A stretch of DNA of 64,000 nucleotides from assembly GCF_029892095.1 (NCBI RefSeq), contig NZ_JARZAE010000004.1, positions 1,426,001-1,490,000 on the forward strand. Direction: 5' to 3'. The notes under the pieces are model-generated. The model saw only the letters and a program-made list of their open reading frames with translations, made no database searches and was not told where the DNA came from. Shown here one piece after another: positions 17,131 to 28,000 of this stretch (position 1 is its first letter; every line of letters begins with the position of its first letter). The translations under genes were made by a program, and so were the position numbers. The DNA comes from Kitasatospora sp. MAP12-44 (GTDB lineage Bacteria; Actinomycetota; Actinomycetes; Streptomycetales; Streptomycetaceae).

Positions 17131-20004
17131 TCAGAGGACCGCCGCCGAGTCGATGTCGCCCCAGGTGTCACCGTCCTGGACCAGCAGGTCCGCGATGCTG
17201 CGGCGCTGCGGCTGCTCCCCCGGCTCCTCCTCGGTCTCCTCCTCCGGGTCCTCCTCGGGGACCTCGTCGGTGGAGCGGGCGGAGAGCGCACCGGTCGCGG
17301 CGATCGCGGCGGCCGTCAGACCACCCGGCGCGGGGGTCCGGTCCGGACGCCAGGTGGTCCAGGTGGGGCCCTCCTCCTGCTCCTCCTCGGCGTCCCCGGC
17401 AGGGGCGACGGCGGCTTGGGCGCCCCAGGTGCCGTCCTCGGCGGTGGCGTAGCCGGAGGAGAGCACATCGCGCTCCTCGTCGGGGCCGACCAGTCCCCAG
17501 AGCAGCGGCACCAGGGTGTCGCCGCCGACGTCCCAGGCGGCGACCTCCTCCCCGGCGCCGGAGCCGGGCCCACCGGCCAGAGCGGCGGGCACGGGCTCAC
17601 CGGCCAGAGCGGCGGGATCGACCTCCGCCTGCGTCAACGCGGTGGCCCCGGACGGAGGTTCGGCCGCTGCGGGCTCCTCCCCCCAGGCCACGGCCTCACC
17701 GGCGAGGGCCGGCGGCACTGCGGCCACCGGGTCGTCGTGCCGGTGCTGGTGCTGCCGGGCAGCCAGGGCCGCGGCCTCCGCCAGCAGCACGGCCTCGGCC
17801 ACGGCGGCCTCGGCGCCCAGCTCCAGGCCGCCGGCTCCGGCCGCCGCGCCCTGCGGGGAGCCGGCCTCGCCGGTGGCGGCCGGCGCGCCCTCCCATGGCT
17901 CGCCCTCGCCCTCCAGCAGGCCGGAGGCGTCGCTGCGCTCGTTGTTCTGCCCCTGACCCTGACCTGCGCCACCACCCATACCCGGCATGTAGGGCATGCC
18001 ATCCTCGCCCGCACCCGCACCCGCACCCGCACCGGCGGCTGACCAGCCGTCATCAGGCAGTGCGGCAGCGGTTGCCGGGTCCTCGGAGAGCTGCTCACCT
18101 GCGGGCAGCGCGGTGAACGGGTCCGTGCCCAGGCCGTGCAGACCGGGGCCGCCGGCCGCCGCGCCGAGCAGCGTGCCGGCCTCCTCCCCCGCCTCGGGCA
18201 GGCCGGACCAGGGCTCGGAGTCGCCGCTGAGCAGGCCGGAGGCGTCGCTGCGCTCGTTGTTCTGCCCCTGGCCCTGACCCGCGCCACCACCCATACCCGG
18301 CATGTACGGCATGCCCTCACCCGCACCACCGGCGCCCAGGCTCTCACCCGAACCGGGAGCCCCGAGAGCGCCGACGCCGTTCCCGGCTCCGAGCTCGCCG
18401 AGGCCTCCGATCCCGTCGCCCAGGCCGTCCAGGCCCGGGCCGCCGGTCAGTGCGCCGAGCGGCGAACCCGCCTCCCCGCCGCCCACGTCGGTGGAGCCGG
18501 ACCAGGGCTTGGCGTCGCCGCTGAGCAGGCCGGAGGCGTCGCTGCGCTCGTTGTTCTGCCCCTGGCCCTGACCCGCGCCACCACCCATACCCGGCATGTA
18601 CGGCATGCCCTCACCCGCACCACCGGCGCCCAGGCTCTCACCCGAACCGGGAGCCCCGAGACCGCCGACGCCGTCACCGAGCCCGGAGCCGAGCCCGTCG
18701 CCCAGGCCGGAGCCGAGGCCCGTCCCTTCGGGGAGTCCGGACTCGGTGGAGAGGCCGCCCGGGAAGGACGCGGGGGCGCCGAGCCCGCCGACGCCGCCGG
18801 TGCCCAGTTCGCCGGGGAAGGACTCGCCCGCGCCGCTGGTCAGCGGGTTGGTCAACTCGCCTTCGCCGACCTGACCGGCCCCCTTGGTGGAGGTGCTGAT
18901 CGGGAAGGGGCTCGGCGTGAAGCCGTCCAGCGGCAGCCCACCGGTGCCGGTGCCCACGCCGGTGCCGCCGGGGAACGTCGACGGATCACCCAGACCGCCC
19001 AGCCCGCCGGTGCCCGTACCACCGGGGAACGCCGACGGATCACCCAGGCCGCCCAGCCCGCCGGTGCCCGTACCACCGGGGAACGCCGACGGATCGCCCA
19101 GGCCCCCCGCGGGGTTGAGCGCGGCATCCATCTGGGCGGGGTCCGCGCCGCCGAAGGGCAGGCCGGAGCCGTTGCCCGTGGACAGGTCGCCGGGGAAGGG
19201 GGAGAGGGCGGGCTCCTGGCCGGACTGAAGGGCGCTCATGTCGGCAGGCTGCAGGCCGGAGTCGCTGATGCCCGGGTCGGGAAGGGGGGCCGGGGTGGTG
19301 TCCGGGAGGTTGGCCGGGTTGTTGTCGCCCGGCGAGGTGATCGGCTGCGGCGAGCGCACCGAGTCGATGGTGACCTGGTACTCCCCTGCCAGGCTCTTGA
19401 GCACGGCCCGCATGTCGTTGGTCATCATCGTCACCAGCTGGGGCTTCTGGCTGATCGGGATCAGCCCGTTGCTCATCGGGTGGACGCCCATCAGGATCGC
19501 CTGGTTGGCATACCAGTTGTCGATCTCGACGATCTTGTTCTTGGCGTTCAGCAGGTTCACCGCGTTGTCGGCGAGCTGCTGCGGGATGGAGTGGGTGCCG
19601 GTGGCGCCGCCGGAGAGCACGTCGGCGGTGGCCTTCACCTGCCGGGAGAAGGTGGTCATCATGTTCATGAACGAGTCGGCCGCGTCGCCCTTCCACGGCC
19701 CGTCGGGCCCGGCCAGCGCCTTGGCCTGGGCGGCCAGGCTGTCCGCGATCTCGGAGAGGGTGACCTGCACGGCGTAGAAGGCGCTGGCTGCCTTGTTCAG
19801 CGAGTTCGGGTCGGAGACCGAGAGGGCGTGCGACTGGTTGCCGGAGTCGTCCACGCCTGCGGACATGCCGTTGATGGCGGCCTCGATCTGCTTCCAGTCC
19901 CAGGTGTCGTAGTCGGAGACCGACCCCGGATCGGAGCCCGGATCGCCGAAGACCGCGCCGTCACCGCCCTGGTTGAAGCCGTTGCCGCTGTAGTCGTCAG
20001 CCAT
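17131..20004 (-). CDS. Repeat-rich WXG100/EspB-like T7SS substrate
   Basis: This is a 957-residue protein. Residues 1-200 are helical and WXG100/PPE-like (WDWKQIEAAINGMSA, then GPWKGDAADSFMN). From about residue 215 it becomes Pro/Gly/Ser-rich with tandem GGLGDPSAFPGG units and three copies of a MPYMPGMGGGAGQGQGQ-NNERSDASGLL module. That module resembles the MP-MPGMGG...ERSDASGLL motif common in Streptomyces ESX-locus proteins. The tail is acidic (EEDPEEETEEEPGE) and ends IADLLVQDGDTWGDI. The start at 20004 has GAGGG just upstream; the longer upstream frame is Arg-rich non-coding leader. It is probably a secreted substrate or secretion-associated scaffold. The name EspB-like is an analogy only. 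Confidence 0.8.
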   Translation of the reverse strand: MADDYSGNGFNQGGDGAVFGDPGSDPGSVSDYDTWDWKQIEAAINGMSAGVDDSGNQSHALSVSDPNSLNKAASAFYAVQVTLSEIADSLAAQAKALAGPDGPWKGDAADSFMNMMTTFSRQVKATADVLSGGATGTHSIPQQLADNAVNLLNAKNKIVEIDNWYANQAILMGVHPMSNGLIPISQKPQLVTMMTNDMRAVLKSLAGEYQVTIDSVRSPQPITSPGDNNPANLPDTTPAPLPDPGISDSGLQPADMSALQSGQEPALSPFPGDLSTGNGSGLPFGGADPAQMDAALNPAGGLGDPSAFPGGTGTGGLGGLGDPSAFPGGTGTGGLGGLGDPSTFPGGTGVGTGTGGLPLDGFTPSPFPISTSTKGAGQVGEGELTNPLTSGAGESFPGELGTGGVGGLGAPASFPGGLSTESGLPEGTGLGSGLGDGLGSGLGDGVGGLGAPGSGESLGAGGAGEGMPYMPGMGGGAGQGQGQNNERSDASGLLSGDAKPWSGSTDVGGGEAGSPLGALTGGPGLDGLGDGIGGLGELGAGNGVGALGAPGSGESLGAGGAGEGMPYMPGMGGGAGQGQGQNNERSDASGLLSGDSEPWSGLPEAGEEAGTLLGAAAGGPGLHGLGTDPFTALPAGEQLSEDPATAAALPDDGWSAAGAGAGAGAGEDGMPYMPGMGGGAGQGQGQNNERSDASGLLEGEGEPWEGAPAATGEAGSPQGAAAGAGGLELGAEAAVAEAVLLAEAAALAARQHQHRHDDPVAAVPPALAGEAVAWGEEPAAAEPPSGATALTQAEVDPAALAGEPVPAALAGGPGSGAGEEVAAWDVGGDTLVPLLWGLVGPDEERDVLSSGYATAEDGTWGAQAAVAPAGDAEEEQEEGPTWTTWRPDRTPAPGGLTAAAIAATGALSARSTDEVPEEDPEEETEEEPGEQPQRRSIADLLVQDGDTWGDIDSAAVL
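18221..18366. repeat. 146-bp perfect direct repeat, copy 1
   Basis: It is identical by eye to 18515-18660, with an offset of 294 bp (98 codons), so the frame is preserved. It covers the MPYMPGMGG / NNERSDASGLL module of the repeat-rich T7SS protein. Confidence 0.9.
18515..18660. repeat. 146-bp perfect direct repeat, copy 2
   Basis: Second copy of 18221-18366. A shorter, slightly diverged third copy of the same module lies at about 17919-18000. Perfect identity over 146 bp suggests recent duplication or gene conversion. Confidence 0.9.
18949..19105. repeat. Tandem repeat of about 60 bp (GGLGDPSAFPGGTGTG)
   Basis: Between two and three near-identical 60-bp units encode GGLGDPS-FPGGTG in the Gly/Pro-rich centre of the T7SS protein at 17131-20004. 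Confidence 0.8.
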
Positions 20005-20170
20005 GGTTCCCTCGTCTCCCCTCCGTGTCGGCCGCCAGCGGACCGCCTGCCGCCCTGTTCTGTTCTGTTCTGTTCTGTTCCGTCTGTGCTGGGCTGTGCT
20101 GTGCGGCGGCCGGGGCCTGCCTCCCGGTGCTGACACCTGGCGGGGTGCCGGCACCGGGAGGCTCGGGCTC

Positions 20171-20728
20171 TCAGCTACCGGGGCCGGGGCCGGGGCCGCT
20201 CGTCGTCCCCGAGCCGCCACCGTCGGTGATGAGCGAGGTGAAGTCGGCCTGGGAGAGGTTCATCGCGGTCGCGAGGTCGGTCGCCGTCATGTGGCTGGCG
20301 TCCTCGACGGTCGTGTACGTGTGGCTCAACTGCTTGATCCCGTCCCGCAGATCGGCCAGCCCCTGGCCGAGGTCGGCGAGCACCAGCAGGTACTTGGCCT
20401 TGAGCCCGTCGTCACCGTTCGCGCCGTTGACGTCGACCCGGATCTTGTTGGCGTGGTAAAACGCGCCCGGCGCGATGCTCACCTCGCCCAGCGTGGTCGA
20501 GGCCGTCTTCGTGGGCGTGATCAGCAGGTCGATGTTGCCCGCGAAGACGTCCAGCGCCGAGGTGTTGACCGTGGTACCGGAGCCGCTGCCGTCGTGGCCG
20601 GGCACCGGCGGCACGGCGAACGGGTCCGGGTTGTCGAAGGTCCCCTGACCAGGCGTCAGAGTGGTCCCACCGTTGTACTGCTGGGCTTGGTGGGCGGGGG
20701 GTTGCGGCTGGTTCCGCGTGGCCGGCAT
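20171..20728 (-). CDS. Hypothetical protein between esx genes and the repeat-rich T7SS protein
   Basis: This 185-residue protein has a Pro/Gln-rich N-terminus (MPATRNQPQPPAHQAQQ), a helical core (residues 55-165, including KAKYLLVLADLGQGLADLRDG) and a Gly/Ser/Pro tail. I do not recognise a named family; the helical core and position suggest an EspC-like or WXG100-like secretion partner. The start at 20728 is 6 bp after the stop of the WXG100 gene, with only a weak purine-rich ribosome site, so translation may be coupled. Confidence 0.7.
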   Translation of the reverse strand: MPATRNQPQPPAHQAQQYNGGTTLTPGQGTFDNPDPFAVPPVPGHDGSGSGTTVNTSALDVFAGNIDLLITPTKTASTTLGEVSIAPGAFYHANKIRVDVNGANGDDGLKAKYLLVLADLGQGLADLRDGIKQLSHTYTTVEDASHMTATDLATAMNLSQADFTSLITDGGGSGTTSGPGPGPGS

Positions 20729-20734
20729 CGCGGA

Positions 20735-21022
20735 TCAGCCCCAGAGCTGAACGCCCTGGCGTTCCCCGTTGGAGTAGTACTCGTTGATGTTGCCGAGCAT
20801 CTGGGTGGCGGCGGCGGCCTTGGCGGTCATGTCCGCTGCTGCGGTGTCCCACTGGAGCTTGACCTGGGCGTAGGTCTCCTGGGCGTCGCTGGTCCACTCG
20901 GCCAGGTTGACCTTCGACTGGTTGTCGAGGTCGGCCAGGGTCTGGTTGATCTTCTGGGTGATGGAGTTCATCTCGCCGACGATGAAGTCGACCTGCTCCA
21001 TCTGGACGGTGTAGGTGGCCAT
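20735..21022 (-). CDS. WXG100 protein (EsxB-like), WTS variant
   Basis: This 95-residue protein has the size and helix-turn-helix pattern of ESAT-6/CFP-10 proteins. Its turn reads EWTSDAQE (Trp43-Thr-Ser45), a relaxed WxG. The C-terminus carries YSNGE, matching the YxxxD/E T7SS export signal, which makes this the likely signal-bearing member of a heterodimer with the WXG100 protein encoded at 21100-21435. The ATG at 21022 has AGGAG at good spacing; the longer upstream frame is out of character. Proteins of this type leave the cell as folded dimers through the EccC-driven channel. Confidence 0.9.
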   Translation of the reverse strand: MATYTVQMEQVDFIVGEMNSITQKINQTLADLDNQSKVNLAEWTSDAQETYAQVKLQWDTAAADMTAKAAAATQMLGNINEYYSNGERQGVQLWG

Positions 21023-21099
21023 GGCACGGGCTCCTGGTGGTGAGAGGGGCGGAGGTCTGTCAGTTCCGGTACGGCAGAGCGGAGTTGAGCGGGGGTGGC

Positions 21100-21435
21100 T
21101 CAGAAGCCGGGCAGGCCGACCGCGCCGGAGGAGATGTTCTGGGCCACCTGCTGCGCGATCTGCTGGGTGTTCTCGTGGGTGTTGGCGTAGACGTTGGTGT
21201 TGGACGACAGCTTCTCCAGCATGGTGCGGAGGGCCCCGTTGACCGTGTTGAAGTCCTCCAGCCACTGCTGCATGGCCCGGGTGTAGACGTTGGCGGCGTC
21301 GCCGCTCCAGCTGGCCTGCAGGCCCTCGATCTGGCCGTCCATCTGGGCATAGGAGCTGGTGGCCTCGTCCAGGGCGGTCTGGAAGGTGCCCTGGGCGGCG
21401 GTCATTCCCTGGAGTTCGACTGAGGTCAGTGCCAT
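21100..21435 (-). CDS. WXG100 protein (EsxA-like)
   Basis: This 111-residue protein has a canonical WSGDAA turn (Trp43-Ser-Gly45) between two amphipathic helices, rich in Gln and Asn in the second. It is the expected heterodimer partner of the protein encoded at 20735-21022; neither adjacent gene is separated by more than 80 bp. The ATG at 21435 is preceded by AGAAGGA. Function by family: T7SS-exported helical-hairpin protein. Confidence 0.92.
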   Translation of the reverse strand: MALTSVELQGMTAAQGTFQTALDEATSSYAQMDGQIEGLQASWSGDAANVYTRAMQQWLEDFNTVNGALRTMLEKLSSNTNVYANTHENTQQIAQQVAQNISSGAVGLPGF

Positions 21436-21533
21436 GTCGGTGGTCCTTCTCTGCTAGGTCGGCGCTGGGCCGGTGGGTACGGTGTCGGTCGGTCGGTACG
21501 GGTCGGTCGGTACGGGGTCAGCCGGTGGGAGCG

Positions 21534-24500
21534 TCAGGAGCGCACCAGCGGTGCGGCCCCGGCCCGGTAGGCCGTCTCGGGGGCTTGGGCCTGCGGAGCG
21601 GCCTGCTGCCCCGCCTGTGGGTCAACCATGCTCTGACCATTGGTAGTTGGGGGTTCATCCGGGTGACGCTGCGGTGACGGCCGGGCGGCGGCCGGGTGCG
21701 CCTCCAGCAGTTCCGCCAGCTCGTCCACGGCGACGGTCCGTGAGCTGGCGGCGGCGGTCAGCCGCTCGGCCAGCCGGTGCAACTCGTAGGCGCCGCCGGG
21801 GGCCGGGTTCAACTGCTGCTCAGCGGCGAGTCTCCGGGCCGCCTCCTCCCCCAGCCGGAAGCCGAAGGCGCGCAGCCGACGCTCCACCAGCTCCACTGCC
21901 TGGTCGGGGGTGTACGGGTCCAGCTCGACGTACTCGGCGAAGGTCTCGGCCAGCTCGGTGTGCCCGGAGAGCACCCGGGTCAGCTCGGGGCCGCTGCCGC
22001 AGAGCACCAGCACGGCCCCGTGGTCCCGCACCGCGAGCTGGGCCAGCGCGTCCAGCACGGCCCCCCGGTGCTCGGCGGGCCGCCGGTCGAAGGCGGCGTC
22101 CCAGGCCACGGCCAGCATGCCGCCCTCCGCCTCGGTCAGCGCGGCGGCCAGCCGATGCAGCGGCTGCTGCGCCCAGCGCACCGGGATGGCGGACATCTCG
22201 ATCCGGCGCAGGGCGCCGTGCGGCAGCAGGTCCAGCTCGGCCAGGCAGCGGGCGTACGCCTGGGCCAGGGCCCGGCGTCCGCTGCCTGGCGGGCCCTGGA
22301 ACACCGCGTGGGCCAGGCCCTCGGTGGAGCGGCCTGCCGCGTGCAGCCGGGTCAGGCCCTCCAGCCGGGTGGCCAGGATCTGGCGGGCGTTGTCCAGGCC
22401 GGTGAGCTCGGAGAGGGCGCGCAGGCCGGGCAGCGGCTCCGTCGGGGCCGTCGCCGGGGCAGCTGCGGCGGTGGCCGGGGTCCTGGGCCGGCCCTGCGGC
22501 TGGGGCGTGGGCTGCGGCGCGGCGGCCTCGGACTGCGGGGTCGCCGGTCGCGAGCCCACCGGCTGCTGCGAAGCGCCGGGTTGGGGCTGCGGCACGGCGG
22601 CCGGGGCCTTCGCCTTCGCGGTGGGCTGCGCCGACGGGGTGGCGGCGGTCGGCGGCGCGGGACTCTGCTGCACCGGGGCGACCAGCACGTCCGCGCCGGT
22701 CAGCCGGCTCAGCTCGCTGTCGTCCTGCGGCGGCCCGGAGGCCAGCCGGGAGGCCTGACCGCTGATCATCTCCTCGAACACCTGCCGGGCCACCCGCCCG
22801 TTGCCGAAGGTCGCCCCCTTGGGCACCAGGTCGAAGTAGCGGACCAACGCCTCCAGCGCGCTCTCGTCGAGCTCGTAGTAGTGCTTGTCGCACAGCCCCC
22901 GGACGATGGTCACCAGCTCGTCCGGGCTGTAGTTGGGGAACGCCACGCTGCGGGCGAAGCGGGAGGCCATGCCGGGGTTGGACGCCAGGAACTGGTCCAT
23001 CTGCGCCGAGTACCCGGCCACGATCACCACGATCTCGTCGCGGTGGTCCTCCATCAGCTTCATCAGCGTCTCGACCGCCTCCTGGCCGAAGTCCGGCCCG
23101 GTGCCCCGGCCCTGGTTGGTCAGGGTGTACGCCTCGTCGATGAAGAGCACGCCGCCGAGCGCCTTCTGGAAGACCTCGGTGGTCTTGATCGCGGTGCCGC
23201 CGATGATCTGGGCGACCAGGTCGGCGCGGGCCACCTCCACGATGTGGCCCTTGCTGAGGATGCCGAGCTCGGCCAGGACGGCGCCGTAGAGCCGGGCCAC
23301 CGTCGTCTTGCCGGTGCCGGGCGGTCCGGCGAAGACCAGGTGGCGGCTCATCGGCGGCATCGGCAGGCCCATCTCCTGCCGCCGCTGGGCCATCTTGTTG
23401 ACGTTGATCAGGCCGGTGACCTCGCGCTTGACCGACTCCAGGCCGACCAGCGCGTCCAGGTCCGCCAGCGGCCCGGTTCCGGTGTGCCGCAGGTTCCCGG
23501 GTGCGCCCGGGGCCCCGGCGGCCGAACCGCCCGACGCGCCGTCGGCTTTCGTGCCGTCGGCGCCCTGCGCCTCGCCGGGCCGGCCGCCGGTGTCCAGCCG
23601 CTCCACGGTGACCGGGCCGCCCGGCTTCAGCTCGTGCACCGGGCTGCCGCCGTTGTCGCGGATCTCGCAGTCGTGCACCCGCACCGGCGCGTCGGTGTTG
23701 CAGCGCACGCCGTCCGCACCGTTGTCGAAGACCCGGCAGCCACCCAGTTCGGCCCGGCCGGAGGCCTGCACGTGCACGCCGTTGCGCCGGGCTCCGCTGA
23801 TCCGGCAGCCGGCGGCGGTCAGCGTGCCGCCGGCGACCCGGATGCCGTCCGCGTCGGAGCCCGCGAACTCGCTCTCAGATACCCGCAGTTCGCTGTCCGC
23901 GCCGACCAGTGTCTCGCCGCCGTGCACCGAACCGGAGAGGAACTCGGCCTTGGCACCGCCGGCCAGCGTCAGCGGCGTGCCGCCGACCGCGCTCAGCTGT
24001 ACCTCGCGCAGCCGCGCGGTCACCTCGCCGTCCAGCTCCACGCCGAGCGCGCCGGCCGGGACGGCGATCTCGCCGCCGTTCAGGCTGAGCGTCACCCGGC
24101 CCTGGGCACGCACCGCGACGGCCGCGGCCTCGCGCACGGTCAGGCCGACCGCCTCGGCCGCACCGGCGGCCTCGACCAGCAGGCCGATCGGGGTGCCCTC
24201 GATCCGGCACTGGTCCAGCACGGCGCGGGCGTCGGCGGCCACCCGCACGCCGCCCACGCCCGCCCCGCTGATCACGCAGCCGCGCAGCAGCGGCGCCGCC
24301 CCGGCGCCGACGTGCACCGACTGCCCGGCCGAGCCGGTGAAGACGCAGTCCAGCAGGCTGATCGCGGCGCTGCTGGCGAGGTAGGCGTCCAGGTGGACGC
24401 TGTCGGCCACGGTCACCTGGCGCAGCTCGGCGCGGCCCTGCTGCTCGACCGCGACGGCGGGCTTGCCGCTTCGCTCGATCCGGCTGCACTCGACCACGGC

Positions 24501-25073
24501 CGCGCCCTCGCCGTTGACGCAGATGCCGTTGCCCCGCGCGCCGGAGAAGGTGCAGTCCCGGACGGTGAGCCGCCCCTGCTCGGCCACGACCACGGCGGAG
24601 GAGCCGACGTCGGTCACCCGCGAGCGCTCCATGACGTTGCCGCCGCCGGAGGTGACCACGATGCCGGCACCCTGAGCGTTGGTCACCGTGCAGTCGCGCA
24701 GGGCCAGTCGGCCCTGCTGCCAGGCCAGTACGGCGGCCCAGGCCTCGCCGGAGACCCGGCAGCCGTCCAGCGCGGCCTGGCCGCGCCGCACGTCCAGCAC
24801 CGGGGCCTCCCGGTCCGCGCCGGAGAGCAGCAGCCCGGTGAGCTGCACCGCCTCGGCGTCCAGCACCACGGTGCTGCCGGAGGCGCTGTGGATCTGCGCC
24901 GCGCCGGCGGGGTCGGCGGCCAGCGTCACCGGACGGGTGATCAGCAGCGACTCCTCGTACCGGCCGGGGGCCAGGGTGATCAGTGTGCCGTCCTGGGCGG
25001 CGGCCAGGGCGGCGGCGATGGTCCGGTAGGCGCCGGGGCGGTCGGGCGAGACCGCCAGGATGTGACGGCTCAT
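21534..25073 (-). CDS. EccA-like AAA+ ATPase with an N-terminal parallel beta-helix
   Basis: This is a 1179-residue fusion. Residues 1-490 are a right-handed parallel beta-helix of short repeats ([32 protein letters not shown]). Residues 530-800 are a CbbX/EccA-type AAA+ module with Walker [10 protein letters not shown] (about 581), Walker B VLFIDEAY and an [10 protein letters not shown] segment with arginine-finger character. After a Pro/Ala/Gln linker, residues 880-1100 form a second AAA-like module with GPPGSGRRA and AVAWDAAF in place of Walker A Lys and Walker B Asp-Glu. That module is probably inactive. The mycobacterial EccA is a cytosolic T7SS ATPase. Start ATGA overlaps the stop of the upstream gene. 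Confidence 0.88.
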   Translation of the reverse strand: MSRHILAVSPDRPGAYRTIAAALAAAQDGTLITLAPGRYEESLLITRPVTLAADPAGAAQIHSASGSTVVLDAEAVQLTGLLLSGADREAPVLDVRRGQAALDGCRVSGEAWAAVLAWQQGRLALRDCTVTNAQGAGIVVTSGGGNVMERSRVTDVGSSAVVVAEQGRLTVRDCTFSGARGNGICVNGEGAAVVECSRIERSGKPAVAVEQQGRAELRQVTVADSVHLDAYLASSAAISLLDCVFTGSAGQSVHVGAGAAPLLRGCVISGAGVGGVRVAADARAVLDQCRIEGTPIGLLVEAAGAAEAVGLTVREAAAVAVRAQGRVTLSLNGGEIAVPAGALGVELDGEVTARLREVQLSAVGGTPLTLAGGAKAEFLSGSVHGGETLVGADSELRVSESEFAGSDADGIRVAGGTLTAAGCRISGARRNGVHVQASGRAELGGCRVFDNGADGVRCNTDAPVRVHDCEIRDNGGSPVHELKPGGPVTVERLDTGGRPGEAQGADGTKADGASGGSAAGAPGAPGNLRHTGTGPLADLDALVGLESVKREVTGLINVNKMAQRRQEMGLPMPPMSRHLVFAGPPGTGKTTVARLYGAVLAELGILSKGHIVEVARADLVAQIIGGTAIKTTEVFQKALGGVLFIDEAYTLTNQGRGTGPDFGQEAVETLMKLMEDHRDEIVVIVAGYSAQMDQFLASNPGMASRFARSVAFPNYSPDELVTIVRGLCDKHYYELDESALEALVRYFDLVPKGATFGNGRVARQVFEEMISGQASRLASGPPQDDSELSRLTGADVLVAPVQQSPAPPTAATPSAQPTAKAKAPAAVPQPQPGASQQPVGSRPATPQSEAAAPQPTPQPQGRPRTPATAAAAPATAPTEPLPGLRALSELTGLDNARQILATRLEGLTRLHAAGRSTEGLAHAVFQGPPGSGRRALAQAYARCLAELDLLPHGALRRIEMSAIPVRWAQQPLHRLAAALTEAEGGMLAVAWDAAFDRRPAEHRGAVLDALAQLAVRDHGAVLVLCGSGPELTRVLSGHTELAETFAEYVELDPYTPDQAVELVERRLRAFGFRLGEEAARRLAAEQQLNPAPGGAYELHRLAERLTAAASSRTVAVDELAELLEAHPAAARPSPQRHPDEPPTTNGQSMVDPQAGQQAAPQAQAPETAYRAGAAPLVRS

Positions 25074-28000
25074 CGTGCTGCTCCCTCAGGGGCCTGGCCC
25101 CGGTCGGTGGTGGGCCGCAGGCGGTCCCGGGCGATCAGCAGGCCCGGGGGGTTGCCGAGGACACCGGGCGTCCTGGAGGTCTCCGAACGGCTCTCCAGTC
25201 CCAGGGCCGTGACGGAGCGTTCGAGACTGTCGAGGGCGATCTCGTCCAGCGGCAGCCGCCGGGCGGCCGGGTCCGCGAGTGCGGCGGCCCCCGCGTCCGG
25301 GTCGGCGGCGGCCTCGGCCGGGGAGAGCTCGCGCAACAGCACCACCGGGCGGTCCCCCGACTCGTCGGTGCGCAGCACCTTGAAGGCGGTGCCGGGCAGG
25401 AACAGCACCCGGTCCGGCGCGGACGGGTCGAGCAGAGCGGTGCGGCGGGCGGTCATGGACCAGATCAGGAAGTCGGTGCCGCCGGCCGGGGCGGGCGGGG
25501 GCGCGGTCCAGCCGGTGCAGAAGGCCCACTCGATCGCGGTGCGGCCGTCCGCGTACCAGGCGCGCTCGGCGGCGGTGAGGCGGGTGCGCAGCAGGGCCGG
25601 TCCCCGGTAGGAGGGAAGCCGCCGCAGCCCGGCGGTGACGCAGCGGGCCAGCGGCACGTGCGGGCCCGTCGTGGCGGCGCGGACGGCGTCGTCCACGGCC
25701 GTGCTGTCTCCGGAGAGGTAGAGCCGGACGGCGACCAGGTCGGTCAGCGCGTCGGCGGCGTCGCTGCGCGAGGCTCCGCGCAGGCCCGGCGACTCGGACA
25801 TGACCCGCGAGACCGTCCCGGCGATGGCGTTGTACCGCGCGCTGAACGTACGCCGCACCCACGCCCGCTCCTGCTCCAGCCCGCGCGCGGGCGGCACCAC
25901 GGCGGCCGCCTGCCCGGGTGCCGTCTGCACCCGCACCCCGGCCACCGGCTGCGCCGGGGCCGCCTGCGCGGGCACCGGCACGGGTGGCGGTACGGCCACG
26001 CTCTCAGGCACCGCCCCGGACTCCATCCGGATCCTGGGCACCGCCATCGGGGCGGGCGCCGGGGCGGACGGGGCGGCCGGCTCAGCCGGGGTGTCACCCG
26101 GCGAGGGAACGGGGGGCGGCGCAAGGGCCGGCAGTGAAACGGGGGGCGGCGACTCGGCCTCGACCAGGCGCGGCAACGGACGGGTATGACCGGCTCCGGG
26201 CGGACTCGGTGAGGGGCCGGGGACGGGCGCGGGGATGGCGCCGGGGGCCTGCCGGCCGGTCGGCGGGGGTTCGGCGACCCCGTCGCCGTTCTCGGTCCGC
26301 GTCGGGGGCTCCGGCGCGAGCCGCGGGGCGGGTTCGCCGCCGCCGATCACCGTGTCGGGACCGGCGGGTGCGCCACCAGCGGGGAGCGGGAGGTCCGGGC
26401 CCGCAGCCGCGAGGGGGGCAACCCCATGGTGGGACAAGGGCGCTGGAGGGTTCACCCGCTCCTTGGCCCGGAGGTCGGGCTGCGGCGGCGTGCCAGGGGC
26501 ATCGGCACGCCCGCCGTCCGGCTCGCCCTGCCGGGCGGCACCGGGCTCACGCGTGTCCGCGCCCGGCTGCCCGGAATCCGGCTGGGGGCCGCTGCCCGCA
26601 AGTCGTCCGGCGAGGGCCGCCGCGACGCGGGAGACACCCTTGAGGCGCTCCCGGGAGGGGCCGTCCCCGGCCGGCGGCAGCACTGTCGGCGTCTGCGGTC
26701 CGGTCGGCCGAGGCTCGTGAACGCGGTCGCCGCCGCCCGACCCCGCGGACCGCGCGGGCGTGCCAGGACGGGGGCCGGCGGGGTCGTCCGCTCGGGCCGG
26801 GGCGTGGTGCGGGCCTGCCGCCGCCGTCCCGGTGGCGTCGGTCTCCATGGGGGGCGCGGGCGGCAGCACGGCGCCGTCGGAGGAGAGGGCGCCGAGGGCG
26901 GCGGCGAGGGCGCTGCCGGGAGTGGCGGCGTCCGACTCGGTGCGGAGCCGCAGCGGGAACGGGGTCTGGGCCGGGGCGGTGGTGGGCATCGTCCGGGGGC
27001 CGGCAGGCGACGGCGCGTCAAGGGTGTCGCCCAGCGCCATCCCACCGGCGGGGGCGGACGGCGCGGCCGCCGGGGCGGCGGCGACGGCGCGGGGGATCCA
27101 GGGGGCCTCGTGCAGCGGGCGCCGCTCGGCGGCCCGCGCGGCGGCGACCGCGCGCCAGTCCTCGGCGGTGGGTGGCACGGTCCAGGCGTGGTCGTCGGCG
27201 GCGGCCGTCAGGCCGGGAGCGTCCGCGGGGGCGACCCGGAACGCCTCGCGGCTCTCGGGGTCGAGCCGCCAGAGCATGTCCTGGGCCAGGGCGCGCATCC
27301 GCTCGGCGGTGGCGGGTGTGCTGCGGTCGTAGAGGATGACCGGGTGGCCGGGAGCGCAGGGCAGGCGGCGGACGTCGTCAGCGCCGGCCGGGTCCTCGGC
27401 GGGCCGGATCCAGAGGCCGGAGGAGATCACCTCGAGCACCGCGTCGGCGGCGTACTGGTAGAGGCCGGGGCCGAGTTGGTGGACCTCGGTGAGCGGGTGC
27501 CGGATGCGGACCAGGCCGGGCGGCGGGGCCTGGGCGGCGGCGCCGCGCGGGGAGTAGACGAGTTCGGCGGCGAACGGCGACCAGCCGGGCGAGCCGTCAC
27601 CGCGCAGGCCCATGATCCGGACCGGGCCGCCGCCGACCGAGCCGTCGCCGGACTCGATCGTGGGCATCCCGGCGTAGAGGACGACCTGCCGGCCGATCGC
27701 GTCGGCCAGCTCCTGGCCGACGCTGACTCCGCCCTCGGGCAGCGCCACCGGGCCGAAGTGGATGAAGCGGACCCAGGAGCGCACCGAGTGCATGACGGTG
27801 TCCCAGACCCGGACGATGTCGTCGAGCGGAACGGCCGGGCCGCCGGGGCTGCCCAGGACGACGTTCATCAACTGCGGGTGGCTCGGCACCCGGTCCACCA
27901 GGCGGCGCCAGCCGGCCAGCGGCGGGCTGGGGCGGGCGCTGCGCACCCAGACGCCGCTGGGCACGGCCTCGACCACGCCGTAGGGGCTGCACTCCCAGGG

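Noticed and set aside
9744..18116. A plus-strand open frame of 2790 codons
   Set aside because: It runs antisense across four minus-strand genes with good ribosome sites. High GC leaves few stops in such shadow frames.
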